In this document: one piece after another, positions 13,859 to 26,677 of the stretch
Position numbering within the stretch: position 1 is the first letter of the stretch
Layout: every line of letters begins with the position of its first letter
Made by a program: the position numbers and the translations under genes
From: Pampus argenteus
Taxonomy: Eukaryota > Chordata > Actinopteri > Scombriformes > Stromateidae
Assembly: GCA_036937835.1 (NCBI GenBank)
Contig: CM072876.1
Location: 8,080,001 to 8,144,000 of the forward strand
DNA: 64,000 nucleotides
Direction: 5' to 3'
Notes under the pieces: generated by a model
The model's input: the letters and a program-made list of their open reading frames with translations, nothing else
Database searches by the model: none
Told to the model about the DNA's origin: nothing

Positions 13859-16031
13859 AACGGGCGCCTCCAGGCGACCCGCCAGGCTTGGTAGGGTGGT
13901 CCCGATGAAAGTCCCGGACCAGGGACTGATCCAAGATAGCCCACCGAGGAACCCAGCAACGCTCTTCGGGCCCATAGCCCTCCCAGTCAACTAAATACTG
14001 GAAGCCGCGGCCTCGACGGCGGACATCCAACAACCGCCGGACAGTGTAGGCTGGAAGGTCATCTATGATGCGGGGAGGCGGCGGGGCCACAGTTGGAGGA
14101 GACAGTGGGCAAGTGGAGACAGGCTTCAACGTATACGGGCCAACATAACGGGGTGTGAGCTTCTTGGAGGAGGTTCGCAAAGGGGGATCTCTGGAAGAAA
14201 GCCAAACTTCCTGACCTGGTTTGTAGACAGGGGCTGGTGTTCTATGGCGGTCAGCAATACGGAGCAAGGCAGCACGAGCTTCCCTCCGGACCCTACGGCA
14301 ACGGCGAAGGTGGGCTAGAACTAAAGGGACTGAGGTGTCATTCTCTGGGTCTGGCTGTGCTTGTTGGGCATCCCTGACGATGGACTCAATATCCCACGTA
14401 ACTGCTGCCACCACACAGGAAGCAGGAAGGATGGTGTCTGGGGTGGAGGGTGCCTCCTCAGAGGAAAACTGGCAGGAGAGGGCACGCTGTTTGCTGAAAA
14501 CCTCACCCAAATCAGGATAGACAGCTGGGACTGCTGACAGATCTGGGGGTTCCAGGGTAGAAGGGGAAACAGTGGCCTCAGCTGGCGCAAGGGCAGACTG
14601 CAAGCAAGTTGAATGGCAAAAGGGGCTCCAGCTTACCAATTTACCAGCTGACCAGTCGATATGGGGATTGTGTTTACGGAGCCAGGGGAGGCCTAACACG
14701 ATGGGAGCACTAGGGGAGGATATTAGATGGAAACGGATACACTCACGATGATTATCGGACAAGATGAGGGGTACGGGTTTGGTGCGGTGTGTCACATGGG
14801 CAAGGAGGTGGCCGTTGAGAGCGTTAGCCTTCAGGGGAACATCCAGGGGCTCACTGGTGATGCCCATCTGAGCAGCCAGAGCGGTATCCATGAAACTTTC
14901 ATCTGCACCGGAGTCAAGCAAGGCGAGTAGGGGCAGAGACATCTGATTCCAACACAAGGTGGCATCGAGCTGCATTCCGGGTCGGGGGCTTGGAGGGGAA
15001 GGAGTTTGGTGCGACAGAACCCCCACTGCTACTGAACGAGCCTCTCCTTTTGGCCGATGGGGACAAGAGGCAAGGAAGTGCCCCGTCTGGCCGCAGTAGA
15101 GGCAGAGTCTAGCTTGCATCCGTCGCTGGCGTTCTGCAGGTGTCAGACGAGCCCGTCCGACCTGCATGGGCTCCTCCACTGAGCCAGATGGGGGTCCACG
15201 AGTGCTGGCTGGGGAGCTGAAGTGGGACTGAAATTGGGGTGGTGGGGGGGGGAAACTGGCTGCGGGTAGGGGCCTGCCGGTCCTCTCTCTATTCCTCTCC
15301 CTCTGTCGGTTATCAATCTTGATGGCCAGTGATATTAACTCATCTAATGAATCGGGTTCGTCGCGAGTTGTTAGTTCATCCTTAATATCGCCCGAAAGCC
15401 CCTTAACAAAAACAGCTCGTAGCGCCCTGCTGTCCCACCCACTCTCTGCAGCTAGGATGCGGAAGTCAATAGAATAATTAGCAACTGAAGCCGAACCCTG
15501 ACGTAGGGACAATAAACGTTTCTCAGCCACCCGACCCTGAATAGGATGATCAAAAACTCTGCGAAGCTCAGCTATGAAGCAATCATATGACCCCAGGACA
15601 CTAGAACCTCCCTCCCACAATGCAGTAGCCCACTGACCTGCTCTTCCTCTAAGTAAATTAACAATATATGCAATACGTGAGCGATCAGACGGGTAGCTTG
15701 ATGGTTGCTGATCGAAAACTAGAGAGCACTGTAAAAGAAAACGGCCACAGGAACCCAAATCGCCCGAATAATGATCCGGAGGTGGAACAAAAGGTTCCTT
15801 GGCTGCTTGAGGGGGGGGTGTTTGAGTCAGAGGGGAAGTATGGCTACTCACTGCTGCTGGGAATTCATCTGGGGGAGTCTGGGTGGACAGTTGAGATGCA
15901 ATTTGGGCCACACTGGCACTTAAGTCCTGCAACGAGCTCATGACATTGGAAAGTAATTGGTCATGCTTTCCAAGCAATCTCCCTTGGGTGGTGAGGGCTT
16001 CACGAAGAGAATCTCCATCTGCTGGGTCCAT
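13857..16031 (-). CDS. Gag-protease-chromodomain polyprotein of the Ty3 element, 724 aa, pol internally deleted
   Basis: The start MDPADGD lies 18 nt after the 5' LTR. Residues 1-50 form a probable coiled-coil leader; 80-250 are a sushi-type Gag capsid region; about 252-285 is Pro-rich; residues 310-323 form a CCHC zinc knuckle (C-X2-C-X4-H-X4-C). An aspartic protease follows with active-site DSG at 373-375 and its second hallmark near VLGLPWL (445-451). Residues about 504-519 match the start of the reverse-transcriptase region, then the frame jumps to the end of the RNase H region (533-565), then to the integrase C-terminal part (574-638, with PGQEVWLSS). Residues about 658-712 form a chromodomain (YLVDWEGYGPEERCWVP). 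The YxDD, RNase H and integrase HHCC/DDE parts are absent, yet the frame stays open. Gag could assemble particles; the function of a protease-chromodomain fusion is unknown. Confidence 0.9.
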   Translation of the reverse strand: MDPADGDSLREALTTQGRLLGKHDQLLSNVMSSLQDLSASVAQIASQLSTQTPPDEFPAAVSSHTSPLTQTPPPQAAKEPFVPPPDHYSGDLGSCGRFLLQCSLVFDQQPSSYPSDRSRIAYIVNLLRGRAGQWATALWEGGSSVLGSYDCFIAELRRVFDHPIQGRVAEKRLLSLRQGSASVANYSIDFRILAAESGWDSRALRAVFVKGLSGDIKDELTTRDEPDSLDELISLAIKIDNRQRERNRERTGRPLPAASFPPPPPQFQSHFSSPASTRGPPSGSVEEPMQVGRARLTPAERQRRMQARLCLYCGQTGHFLASCPHRPKGEARSVAVGVLSHQTPSPPSPRPGMQLDATLCWNQMSLPLLALLDSGADESFMDTALAAQMGITSEPLDVPLKANALNGHLLAHVTHRTKPVPLILSDNHRECIRFHLISSPSAPIVLGLPWLRKHNPHIDWSAGKLVSWSPFCHSTCLQSALAPAEATVSPSTLEPPDLSAVPAVYPDLGEVFSKQRALSCQFSSEEAPSTPDTILPASCVVAAVTWDIESIVRDAQQAQPDPENDTSVPLVLAHLRRCRRVRREARAALLRIADRHRTPAPVYKPGQEVWLSSRDPPLRTSSKKLTPRYVGPYTLKPVSTCPLSPPTVAPPPPRIIDDLPAYTVRRLLDVRRRGRGFQYLVDWEGYGPEERCWVPRWAILDQSLVRDFHRDHPTKPGGSPGGAR

Positions 16032-16036
16032 GGTAT

Positions 16037-16047
16037 GGCCAGATTGT
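16037..16047 (-). promoter_or_regulatory. self-priming type primer-binding site
   Basis: Two bases after the 5' LTR the element-sense strand reads ACAATCTGGCC. This is the exact reverse complement of an 11-nt LTR segment (16386-16396 and 13595-13605) at the expected RNA 5' end. The Tf1/sushi group of Ty3 elements is known to prime reverse transcription from the first 11 nt of its own RNA rather than from a tRNA. No tRNA-type site starting TGG lies directly after the LTR. Confidence 0.8.
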
Positions 16048-16049
16048 AC

Positions 16050-16636
16050 TGTGATGGCTCGCTAGTAGTGGACCCAAAAATGCAGAGGAGCAGAGTTTGG
16101 CGAAATAAGCAGCCGTTTATTAGAGCACGGAAAAAGGGGGGCTGGGGGGTGCCACGGGCCTCAGGAAGGCAGCAGGAGCAGGGGAGTTCACGGAGGAAGC
16201 TTGAGCCGGGGACGAGGTAGGGAGAGGCCGTCGAGGGGTTTAGGCTGGGGCGGACAGGTGCAGAAGCCTGGTGGTGAGGAGGACGAAGAGCTGGAGTCTG
16301 GAGACAGAAATAGAAGTCAATACTCAGTTAAATCACGATTTTCAAAGTCTAAAGAGAAGCCTAGTTGCTCTACCACGATGCGGTGACAATCTGGCCCCGA
16401 GTGGTGGAAAAGCCAGTGCTGATATACTGCAGAGGGGATGAGCTGATGGATGGCAGGTGTGGAAGCTGAGAGAGTTGAGCTGATGGCAGGCAGGTGTGGA
16501 GGAATCCAGGAGCTGAGAGTGAGTGACAAGGTGGCCACGCCCACGCCAGCACACAGACAAACAAACACGGGGAGAGACAGGGAAACACAAGGGAGAAGGG
16601 GGGAGACAAGAGGGAGGCACAGCCACAGCTGTGACA
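16050..16636 (-). repeat. 5' LTR of the Ty3 element
   Basis: 587 bp, promoter-bearing LTR for the minus-strand ORF. On the minus strand a TATATC box at 16421-16426 lies 30 nt upstream of GGCCAGATTGT at 16386-16396, the inferred start of the R region. This gives U3 of about 240 nt and R-U5 of about 347 nt. The U3/R boundary is inferred from the primer-site match, not measured. Confidence 0.95.
16421..16426 (-). promoter_or_regulatory. TATA box of the 5' LTR promoter
   Basis: The minus strand reads GCAGTATATCAGC. The TATATC core starts 30 nt upstream of the RNA start predicted independently from the self-priming match, which is standard TATA spacing. Confidence 0.65.
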
Positions 16637-18773
16637 CAGACTGCCTCTAATCATTATTTTCTTAAGAAAGAAACAAAGACAGGTGACATAATTGAGGTAG
16701 AAGAAGTTTATCTGAAATTATATCATATAACTTCACACACATTTGTTTTGCTGTTTGATCTTCTGTATCATTCTCTTTTATGCAGCTTCATTTAGCCCTG
16801 TCCAGCCGAGCTTATACAAAGACGGCGGGAAATCAGAAGAAAGAAAAGAAAGGAGAGATAATTACTATATCACAGAAAAAGGCTTAAAAGTAGCTAATAA
16901 CTATGAAGAACAGAGAGGAGAACGACGAAGGATCAGCAGTGAAGATTTGGGCCTTGATACCAAACAATTATAGCAATAGAGGAAAGAATGAGGACAGGAG
17001 AGTGAAATACACAGATAGACGCAGGGGAGGAAGAGAAATGCTTGCTGACATTTGAGAATCAATTAGTAAGGGGTGATAAGAGGAGAGGGAGAATAAGAGG
17101 AGACAGAGCACACACACAATTGGGCAATCAGTAGTAATAACTGTAATGTCAATGTCACATCTCTATCCCCCTTTCTCTTTAAGACAGATCTTGCTGCTCT
17201 GTATGCAAGACATGTCCCACTTCCCCTCATCTGCCCTCTGTGTGTGTGTGCATGTGTGTGTGTGTGTGCGTGTGTGTGTGTGCGTGTGTGTTGTGTACAC
17301 GCAGATGCACTGGCATATCAGGATTATTCAGTCACTGAGTAGTTTCACCAGGCCACCAGTCCACAGACCTATCCTGTGCACTCATTGGTTTGAGGTATAT
17401 GCTGTCTCAGCCAATGAAATTACAGCAAGACTTTACGGCCACGGTGATGTGTGCAGTCAATTTAGGTGTGTGTGTGTGTGTGTGTGTTAGAGAGAGCCAG
17501 CAGGATAGATGGACGAAAAGGAACATTCATCAACAAGACGGTGGATGTATGAAATGCTGTTTTGTGTCAGTCTAGATATTTTCCTCAGGCTATGGAACGA
17601 GAACATACACAGCATGATGACACATTAAACGTAATCCTGATCCTTTTTATGACACACCACAAGCAATCAGCACACCAGCTCTCATCTCATTTTATTCTGA
17701 CTGTCTCTTCGTTCCTCCTCTTTCTCCTTAATGGCTCCTGTTACTGGTTAAAGAAGTAGAAAGAAACCACTCACAACAGTCTCTGTTAGCCAATTACATT
17801 CATATGAAAACTTTCTGCATGATTTTATTTATTCATTCATATATGTATTAATTCATATTCATTATTCATAAGTATTCGTTCAACATTTATGATATTAATT
17901 ATGGTCATCATGTGGTTAATACTGGTGCCACCTGCATTGGATTATACAGCCAGTGACCACAGGTGTTACCAAACCAACTAAGGTGTCTAATTTTGATGGA
18001 AATGTCCTGTTATATTTTTATACAATGTTTTGTATGTGTAACCACAAACATAAATCCTTCATTTAACCATAACCAAGTACATGTACAATGACGAAAGTGG
18101 AAGTTTGTATTTGGATCCCTAGTGGCCAGTTAATACAATCACATTTCACTTAGGATTAATGTTAGACAAGCAGGGAAGAGCATCTAAATGGTTGTGTTTA
18201 AAGTTTTTAAGTGCTACTAGAACAAGAGAGGACAACTGCATTACACAACGACGCTGTCAGACTCACTTTGTAGAATCTGAAAAAGACTAAATGACGACCA
18301 TCGCAAAAACATTGTACTGCTCACTTATCTGTTACTGGTAAAGTTGCAGGTAGGGAAATGTCAGGTCTGTGGCTTTAGAGTTTGTATTCACCCCTCTTTA
18401 CATTGGGCCTGCACTTGATGATAAACAGATGCTACAAAACATGAATGATTCATCACCAATCTCATATATTCTCTGCCAAACGAATCTCACAGTGAAACGT
18501 CACCTTTAGTCTTTAGAGAGTGATTTGTTTTGCTCTAGCCAGCATTTTCCTTTGTCGTTTTCTTTCTTTTTGCCATTTTTGTTTTTCACAGTTTTTTCAC
18601 GTCTGGAGAGTTTTTTTTGTTTTTTTTCTTTCTTTCTTTCTCCTTCAGCTGAGTTTTCCCTGGAACATGGCTGAAACATTTCCATTTCAAAGCCAGAGCC
18701 AGAGTGAACGTCTCCAAATCAGTGTGTGTTTATGCGAAAGTGTGTGCATGTGCGAATATGTATGTGCATGGAA

Positions 18774-18815
<42 letters not shown>

Positions 18816-19707
18816 ACATCACAGTGTGGGTTTTTTACGTGTGTATGGACGCTGAACTCCATGACGAGGACAGCGCTCTGAAATTTGCTGCTCAAATGTT
18901 CAGTGACATCTCTGTTTGTCTTTTACCCAAAAGCAAAACTGTTATCTTTTATATGCTCTTGAATGGTAAAACAAATGAAAGGAGGAGGAAATACACTTTC
19001 TTTCCCAGAGAGGAAGTAAGTGAGTGAATATGAGACAAAGTTGTCAAGCCTATCCATTATGAAACATATTCTTTGCTCTCTTTTTTATTTGTGTGTATAT
19101 ATATATATATATATATGGTTTGACTACCACATACCGTCCTCTTGACTCATGGAAAGTTTCATGAAACCTCATCTCCTCCAAGTCTCCATCACCGTTAAGC
19201 CAGACTGATGTTTTAAGTGATCAGACCGAAACTAATTTAGGCACTAGAATAACCACTCTGCATGTATGTGTGTTTCCAACGCACGGTTTGTGGGCATGGG
19301 GTAAGACTAATGTGAAGATTATGTTCTCAAGCATGAAAGGATTATGTGCTAATAATAATACAAATTCGATGTGTCATTTTCGCCTGTTCAGAAAGTCAAG
19401 CTGGGGTATAAAGTGTGAGCAGGAGAAAAACACGTTTGCATTATAGCTGACCATTATCCAAGGGAATCTTTTTTTTTTCCACATTTTTTTTTTACTTGTA
19501 AATCTGCAGCAGCTTTCCAAGAATTCAATGATTTAAAGAAGACATATGCTTTTTGTAATTTGATATTTGGCATTTTTTTACACTGTTCTAATGTCAGATG
19601 TGCATGGAAAACTTGAGTCAAAATCCCTGAACGCTTCACTTGTAATGTTACCTCTACTTCCTCCCCATGACGTCAGATTATTCTCAGCCTGTTTCAGAAC
19701 ATATATG

Positions 19708-19740
<33 letters not shown>

Positions 19741-21327
19741 ATATAAAAGCAATAAACAATGTGTAGATGTGTAGTAGAGGTAATATAAGAGCCTGAAAGC
19801 CCCCAGTGCATAGATGCATATAAAACAGAGAGTAAAACAGCGAGTCTGAGAGATGAAAGAGAATAAGGATGCAGTAAAAGATGAAGTGTTTCTCACTGGA
19901 GGCTACAGCTCAGTTTGCTGTCTTTCTCTGCATTTTCTCTCCATTTTCTCTGTACAATAAGTTGCAATAAGTTAAGTTGCCCAATAAGTTTATGTTTTTT
20001 AACTTATCTTACATATTTTGCAAAACACTGGAAAGTTTGGGCATGAGTTGATGTCATTGTTATGGTATTTCTGTTAATAGGCTACAAAGAAAGAGGAGAA
20101 GCAGGTGAAAGCCTCGCTCTTATTAAGAGGATGTAGTGATCCTTGTTGGCAACAATAAATCAGCCCACAGCCCCCTGGGGCACCGGCAGTGAATATTGTC
20201 TTTCTCAGCCAAAACTTTTAGCCTGAAAGGAATTTAAAGGACAGGAAATACCAAGAAAAAGAAAAAAAAATGTTTACCCAGACGTTTGGGGTCATCTATC
20301 CAGGCGAGAACACAGCTGATAAGGTAACGCAGTCAGCATCCGCATGAACGAGGCACATATCACATTGGTATGTTAAAGCTACATTCTTGACAAGTCTTTG
20401 TTGCGCTAAAAGAAAATTCAAGCAGTGGAAATGCTAACGCTGCTACGTATCCCCAAATGAACTCTGACACATGTTTTCCTTGCTAACCTGTTTCAATGTT
20501 CATTTGGGCACCTCACTGTTGTTTTAAGAAAAAATAGGAACCTAGTCTTGAATTTTATTATGAAAGATGTTTCTTAGCACCTTTTCCCCCATAACAAAAA
20601 AAAACCAAACAAATAAACAAAAAAAAACAATCAAGGAACAAGTATGATGAAAGTCTTGGTTAATATAGAGTCTAGATGAGATAAGAAAATGTTGATTCTC
20701 TGGGCATTAATGTGTGAATTTGACCTACTCTGGCTTTTATGTATCAGCATGAAGTAAATATTTGCTTTGTGTGCTCTTGGTTAATAATGTTAGATTCTAC
20801 TGACAGCTCACTGCATATATATATACACGTGTGCATGTGTGTGTGTGTGTGTGTTGGGAAAAGAGAAATCAGGCCACATCCCCTGGGGAGACAGACTGAG
20901 GCTCATATCCAATGCTCTTTATGAAAGAGAGCTGTCCCCCCTGTCAGATCTCTCTATCGCTCTCCCTTTTTTCCCCGTTGCCTTCATCTCTTCTCTCTTC
21001 TCTTTATATTCATCTTTTCTTTCACATCTACTCTCCCCCTCCAGCACACACTCCCCTGTATTTCATTCATCTGGCTCTCCATGTCTTTATATCAGAATTT
21101 CACTTTGAACTCGCCTCATCTCTCTCTCTCTATATATATGTCCACAGCATTGGTGATGAAATTGAAATTTGTGCCTCATGGCTAAAACAGATGCCTTGAC
21201 TCAGGATTTATCTTTCACACCGAATAAAATCACCCCAAAAAGTCTTGGAACCTCTAGTCTTGCAATTTGAAAGATTAGAAGAAGTTAGTAGATAAGTTGG
21301 CAACCTGTGTGTGTAATATTTATATTA

Positions 21328-21330
<3 letters not shown>

Positions 21331-21396
<66 letters not shown>
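21331..21396. repeat. (TA)n microsatellite, about 33 units
   Basis: Uninterrupted TA array of 66 bp, able to form cruciforms. Confidence 0.97.
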
Positions 21397-21400
<4 letters not shown>

Positions 21401-24400
21401 TACTAAATTCTCTGCAGTTTCCGTACCTCACTCAACCTTGAACATGGGAATGTCCCTTTTTTTCCCCGGCTCATGACCCCCTTGTGGTATTACCATAGCG
21501 ATGGGGGAGGCAGGGGGTGGTTCATTGGTGTGGCGCCAGATAGGAAGCAGCTGACCACTGTTGAGGAAGTAGACAATAAAGTACAAACTGGACCTCAGGC
21601 AACAAAAGGAGAGAGTGTGTGTGGGTATACATCATGTGTGTCAGTCAATGTGTATCATAGAGTGTGAATAGGGAGACTATTGTGTTTCGGTGGTGCCATG
21701 TAGAGATGGAGTGGAGGGTATAAGCAGCATATAATCTATTAATAAATGACAGACTTTATGTTGTTTTAAGCAGATATAAGGTGTTTTTATGTCTGTTTTT
21801 ATATAGGAGTCATAATTGTTAACAGATAGATAAAATAAATATCAATACAAATGTATGTAACAAAGTAATCTAGGCTTAAAAATAAACTTATATTTGCTTG
21901 TGAGTGTAAATGTTTGCTTAATTATGGTAAGTAAAAATTAGACCAAAAAATTGCATTTGATTTTGAATTAGTTTAATCTGTTTAAGTGATAATCTGATAA
22001 AACTGAGATTTTTTTTTTTTTTTTTACTGCATGTGTAGTAGATTACCTTACAGGGAATAGTGTAAATATAAACCACAGCACAGATCCACAGGCAAAGGGA
22101 AATGATTGGCATGCCATGAGCGACCACAAGACAAAAGACAGAAACAAAGTGTGTCTGTAAATAGTGCTGCTGTACGTCTGTGTGCTCTCCATGGCTCCTG
22201 CACACTTCCTTATCTGAGAGGCATCGGTTGGATCGTTCCTCTGAAGTCAACGCTTCCCATTGTTCCTGAAAAGACTGGAATTCCACGGCTGGTACAATGG
22301 GACTGACAGAGGAGGGACGAAGGGCAAAGTTAAAGTTCGACATGGACCATATATGGCAAAAGTATTGAGCACTGAGATTTTATTTTTATTTTTTTACTAT
22401 GTTGGGCTACCTTTGATCCGGCTGTGTGTCAAAACCCAATGCTTATATAAAGAGAATATAGAACACTGTTGAGTATTGAACTAATAATATGATTTATTGA
22501 CAAAAACATTATTTGGACCAGTAGTTTAGAGGGGAAAAAACCCCAATCTTGATTGATTCTTTGTATTTCCAAAGAGAAGAAAATGCAGGCTGCATATGTT
22601 CTCCCCTGCTAATCCACCGGCTTTCCCTTGAAATCCTGAATTCAGCAGACTAAAGGAGAATCACAACCTACAAAAAAAGTATTCAAGTGTGAAAAAGAAA
22701 CACATCCCATATGAATAAAGGCACTTTTCACTTTACGCTTCAACTTGACAGCTTGTTCAACTTTGCATTCTCGTACATTTTTTCAGTAGTTAAGTGGACT
22801 TGAGCTGATATAAAGCACGGCCGGATACAAAAAGTTAGGACATTATCTTTTAATGAACCGTGAAATGGTTTCACTTCACTCAAATACTATGCAGGAGAAA
22901 ATCGATCATCTGTTTTGTACTTTTGCCCTGATAAAAACATACTCCGTTGTGCAGTGGTGGCTTGAGAAAGCATGGTGTCATTGATTAAAAATCCAGAAAA
23001 TCAAATTGAACTTAAACGGGACACCATTTGCCTCTGAAAGGATGGTTAGAGTGGTGTTTATCTACATCTGCACCTTTCAAATGGGAGCTGTTTTTCCTCA
23101 GTATTGTAGACTCGCCTCTTGACTCATTATTAGGAAACAATCGGGTGCTCTTAAAGGAGATGATGTAAGCTGATGTGTTGGCCATTAATAACGCTGACTC
23201 CACCTGCAAATATTGTATTCCCCTGTTTAACAATGTACTGTATTCTTCCTGATCCAGCCTTGTTTCCAAATTATACAAAATGCCTTTGGTCACTAAAAAT
23301 GAGTTGGCCTCAGCCACCTGCACCAACTAAGTGTGTGTGTATTTTACTTTCTTCCTGCTGTTGTGTTTTCTGGGCAGAATAGGATCAGTATCAAGTCAAA
23401 GATGAAAAGATATGATAAAATGCCATCCGCTCTGCATCCTTAGAGACATAAGACTCTGAATCAGGTATGTCCCTGAGGCCCCGTGGCTTATTCCTGCCAA
23501 TCATCCATTGATACTGTATTTCTGAAAAGGTCACAAGACGTCTGCTAAACAGACAGACAGCAGGAGACAGAGAGATGAATATTTTAAAACAGACAGATAA
23601 AAGAAGGGCATGGGACATTTGCACAAAGGACAACAACACAAAGCAAAAACAAATAAATAATATCTCACCCAATTTCATGATTGTTTCAGAAAGAAATATC
23701 TAAAAAAAAACAACCTTCCTACAGTTTGCATGATCACACGATTGTACATCAACACTCAACACAGATATCTGACTACTTGCAGCGCCGCATTCTTGGTTCA
23801 TCTAATATCATGTGTGACTGTAACAGAATGTTCCTACCTAACCTGTCCTGCTCAGATGGTTCAACAGGTGAATCACCTGCTCAGGTATGCAGCAGCAGCA
23901 CCAATGTTCCTTCTGAACAGAGATTCAGCTTTCTGTCACAGCAGACAGAGGTGAACAGGCAGGAAGCCAAGTTAAAAGGTAAGATGAAATAACACGGGGT
24001 CACATGCTTGTGACCCGCCACGTTCTGAAATCAAGCTAGCTAAGTGTTTTTGCACCATTTAATTTATGGATGGATTATTACTTTTCGGTTTGGACATTTT
24101 GTTTAGCTTTTTTGGTGCAGTTAGAGTGTAAATGTCCACAGTCTGAGAGAATTCAGGTAACTAGACATGCTGTATACTGTAATATATCTGGCTTATATCA
24201 GTATTGCGTGACAGCGAAAGCAGATAATGATGTCTGCTGTCACATGTCCAGTGAATGCCTCACATATAGTCAGGTCACATGTCTTTTAAAATACATCTTA
24301 ATACATCTTATAAATGTATCATATAAAAGATAAAAGATTTTTTTTTACATTTCTGTCACGGTATAAGGTCTTTATAGCTATTCCAATCGTTTTATCATAT

Positions 24401-25255
24401 TGATTATGTTTCAATAATAAATATACATTATATATAATAATACATTTACATTATTGTATTATACATACATTAATGGGAAAATTTTCATACGATTTTTGTT
24501 TAAAAGACAAAAAACCCAAATCAGTTAGATTGTCCCTATAAGAATGAACCCCTGCTGTGGTTGTATTTTATTTTTGGCAACCATCAATTTTTGACATTTT
24601 TGACATTTTTGACATTGACATTTGCACTTCAATCAGAACATGCCTTAAACCAGCAAATGTAGACCAAATAAACACTGTAGGTCATGAAATAATCACTCTA
24701 CTGTCATTGTTGCACTAAATATAATAAAGAGATTACAGTAATACAGATGGTGGTTAATAAAGATTAATTTCAGTATTACGCCTGGATGCTATTTTCCCAT
24801 CATCTAGGGTCAAATATTTTTGGAATTCGTCCAGTATCGAGTGAGATCGCTTCAGTCAGCGGCCGCATAAAGAGCTGCAATGTGATCCTTGGGAGCAATT
24901 GTGCCGTCAAAGTACATCCCCTAAAAGTGCTTGTTTTTGCCACAGATTATTATTATTATAAGTGTCTGACAATGACAGGAAGTAGCTGCCTGTAGTAGCA
25001 TTATGGCTAACTGCATCTGGGGCAGTTTGCACATCTGGTTGCTTATGTCTGTGGATAGCTCATCTGCTAGTGGTGTCTCTGATCGGTCACATGATAGATA
25101 AATTCTCACAACTCCTGTTCCTCCTGCTTCATCAGCCTGCAGGTGACAGGTTGACAACTGCAAATACCCCACATTCCTAACCTCAATCATTCTGTCGAAA
25201 ACCCCGTGACAAAAAGCATGTGATGCTAATAACTTAATATTCTTTGTTGTTTGGA

Positions 25256-25262
<7 letters not shown>

Positions 25263-25331
<69 letters not shown>
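25263..25331. repeat. (CA)n microsatellite, about 34 units
   Basis: CA array preceded by GCGCGCA. Intergenic. Confidence 0.97.
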
Positions 25332-25337
<6 letters not shown>

Positions 25338-26456
25338 TGGCTTTGATGCTGCATTACAATTTTGTCACATGTACAGAATTGGAGCAGAACAAATTAATGA
25401 GTGCATACGCATGTGTGAGAGTGCATAAATACAGTACACGTTTGTGTGTGTACATCCTGATCAGCAGATCAACACTCATTACACACACAGATCCATATCA
25501 GTAAAAAAATATCAAGTCTTGATTTTGGCTTTCTATATTTAATAATATTAACTGTGAATACTCTGCATATCTTAAAATATAGCACCCCATCTTCTACCTA
25601 TGTGCAAGCATACTGTAAACACATCACACAACAGATCACATACACGATCACGTGACTGCCACATGTTTGAGTTTTATTTTGGCCTCATTTCTTTTTATCT
25701 TTGCTGTGATTTGGTATTGTACCCCTGCTGCAAAACCTCCACTATATGAACTTGAAAACGCATGTTGGTCAAGCTACAAAAACATCAGCGCTTCACCTGT
25801 GTCTCACCTTGTGGTCGAAATGGAAGACTGTCTGAATGTTTGTGTACTTCTAACACCTGCGACCCAGTAGCGTTTTGCTTGTGCAGCTTGTGTGAAAATT
25901 AAGTCTGATTTCTTTTCCTTTTTAATTTGGTCAACTCAACTCTGACATTATCACATTTGACTTGAGTCTGACTTGAGTCCTGTGACTCCACTCCACACCT
26001 CTGTAGTGGAACGAAAACATGTATTTTAAAGTGTCACGCCAAATTAAATATTATATAAAATAGGTCCAGAGTGAGGGAGTCTCACCCGGTTTATGTTGCA
26101 GTCGCTGCTCTTGTTTTAGCTGACTGAGCACAGACATGAGAGTCAGCCAGCGAGCCATTGTAATTGGTTCTCTTCTCTCTCGTTCTTTTCCTCTGTCTCC
26201 TTAGCTCAGCACTGCAGTGTTGTCTGTCCCAGTGGGAGTTATTCGTGCCTGCACACCCTCCCACGCACACCGACACACACACCGACACACACACACACAC
26301 ACACAGTACTATACCCTGGCAAAGAGAAATACACAAACATAAGACCTCTCGGAAAGGCACCAAAGTCACTGGCACGTGAGGGTGTGTGTGCAACCCACTA
26401 GATTCTCACAACCCCTCCTTCCTTTTGCAAACACCATCACTATTAACTCCCACGCA

Positions 26457-26468
<12 letters not shown>

Positions 26469-26501
<33 letters not shown>

Positions 26502-26635
26502 AGCATTAGGCACGTGGCTACAGTATGTGTGTGGTGCTCATTAGGCGATGATGGATTCAGTAGGTTTGACTTTAGGCCCTGGGTGAGCCTTCAGGTAAAC
26601 TATACCTAATAAGATTGTATGATTGTGACTGGAAT

Positions 26636-26674
<39 letters not shown>
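26469..26674. repeat. two (CA)n arrays
   Basis: CA arrays at 26469-26500 and 26637-26674, separated by about 135 bp of unique intergenic sequence. Confidence 0.92.

Positions 26675-26677
<3 letters not shown>

Larger units (their letters stand above)
13253..16642 (-). mobile_element. complete non-autonomous Ty3/gypsy LTR retrotransposon (sushi-like chromovirus)
   Basis: The element proper spans 13259-16636 on the minus strand. It has two 587-bp LTRs (5' LTR 16050-16636, 3' LTR 13259-13845) that I could align without finding a difference, with TG...CA ends. The insertion site CAGACT is duplicated at 13253-13258 and 16637-16642. Between the LTRs lie an 18-nt leader containing a self-priming type primer site, one 724-codon ORF (13857-16031) and a polypurine tract. 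Gag, protease and chromodomain are present. Reverse transcriptase, RNase H and the integrase catalytic core are missing, so it must borrow these from an autonomous relative. Identical LTRs and an intact target duplication indicate a very recent insertion. Confidence 0.95.

Noticed and set aside
13551..13990. Several open frames inside and around the Ty3 3' LTR, repeated at 16317-16654
   Set aside because: They lie in LTR sequence in frames other than the Gag ORF and are duplicated simply because the LTR is duplicated.
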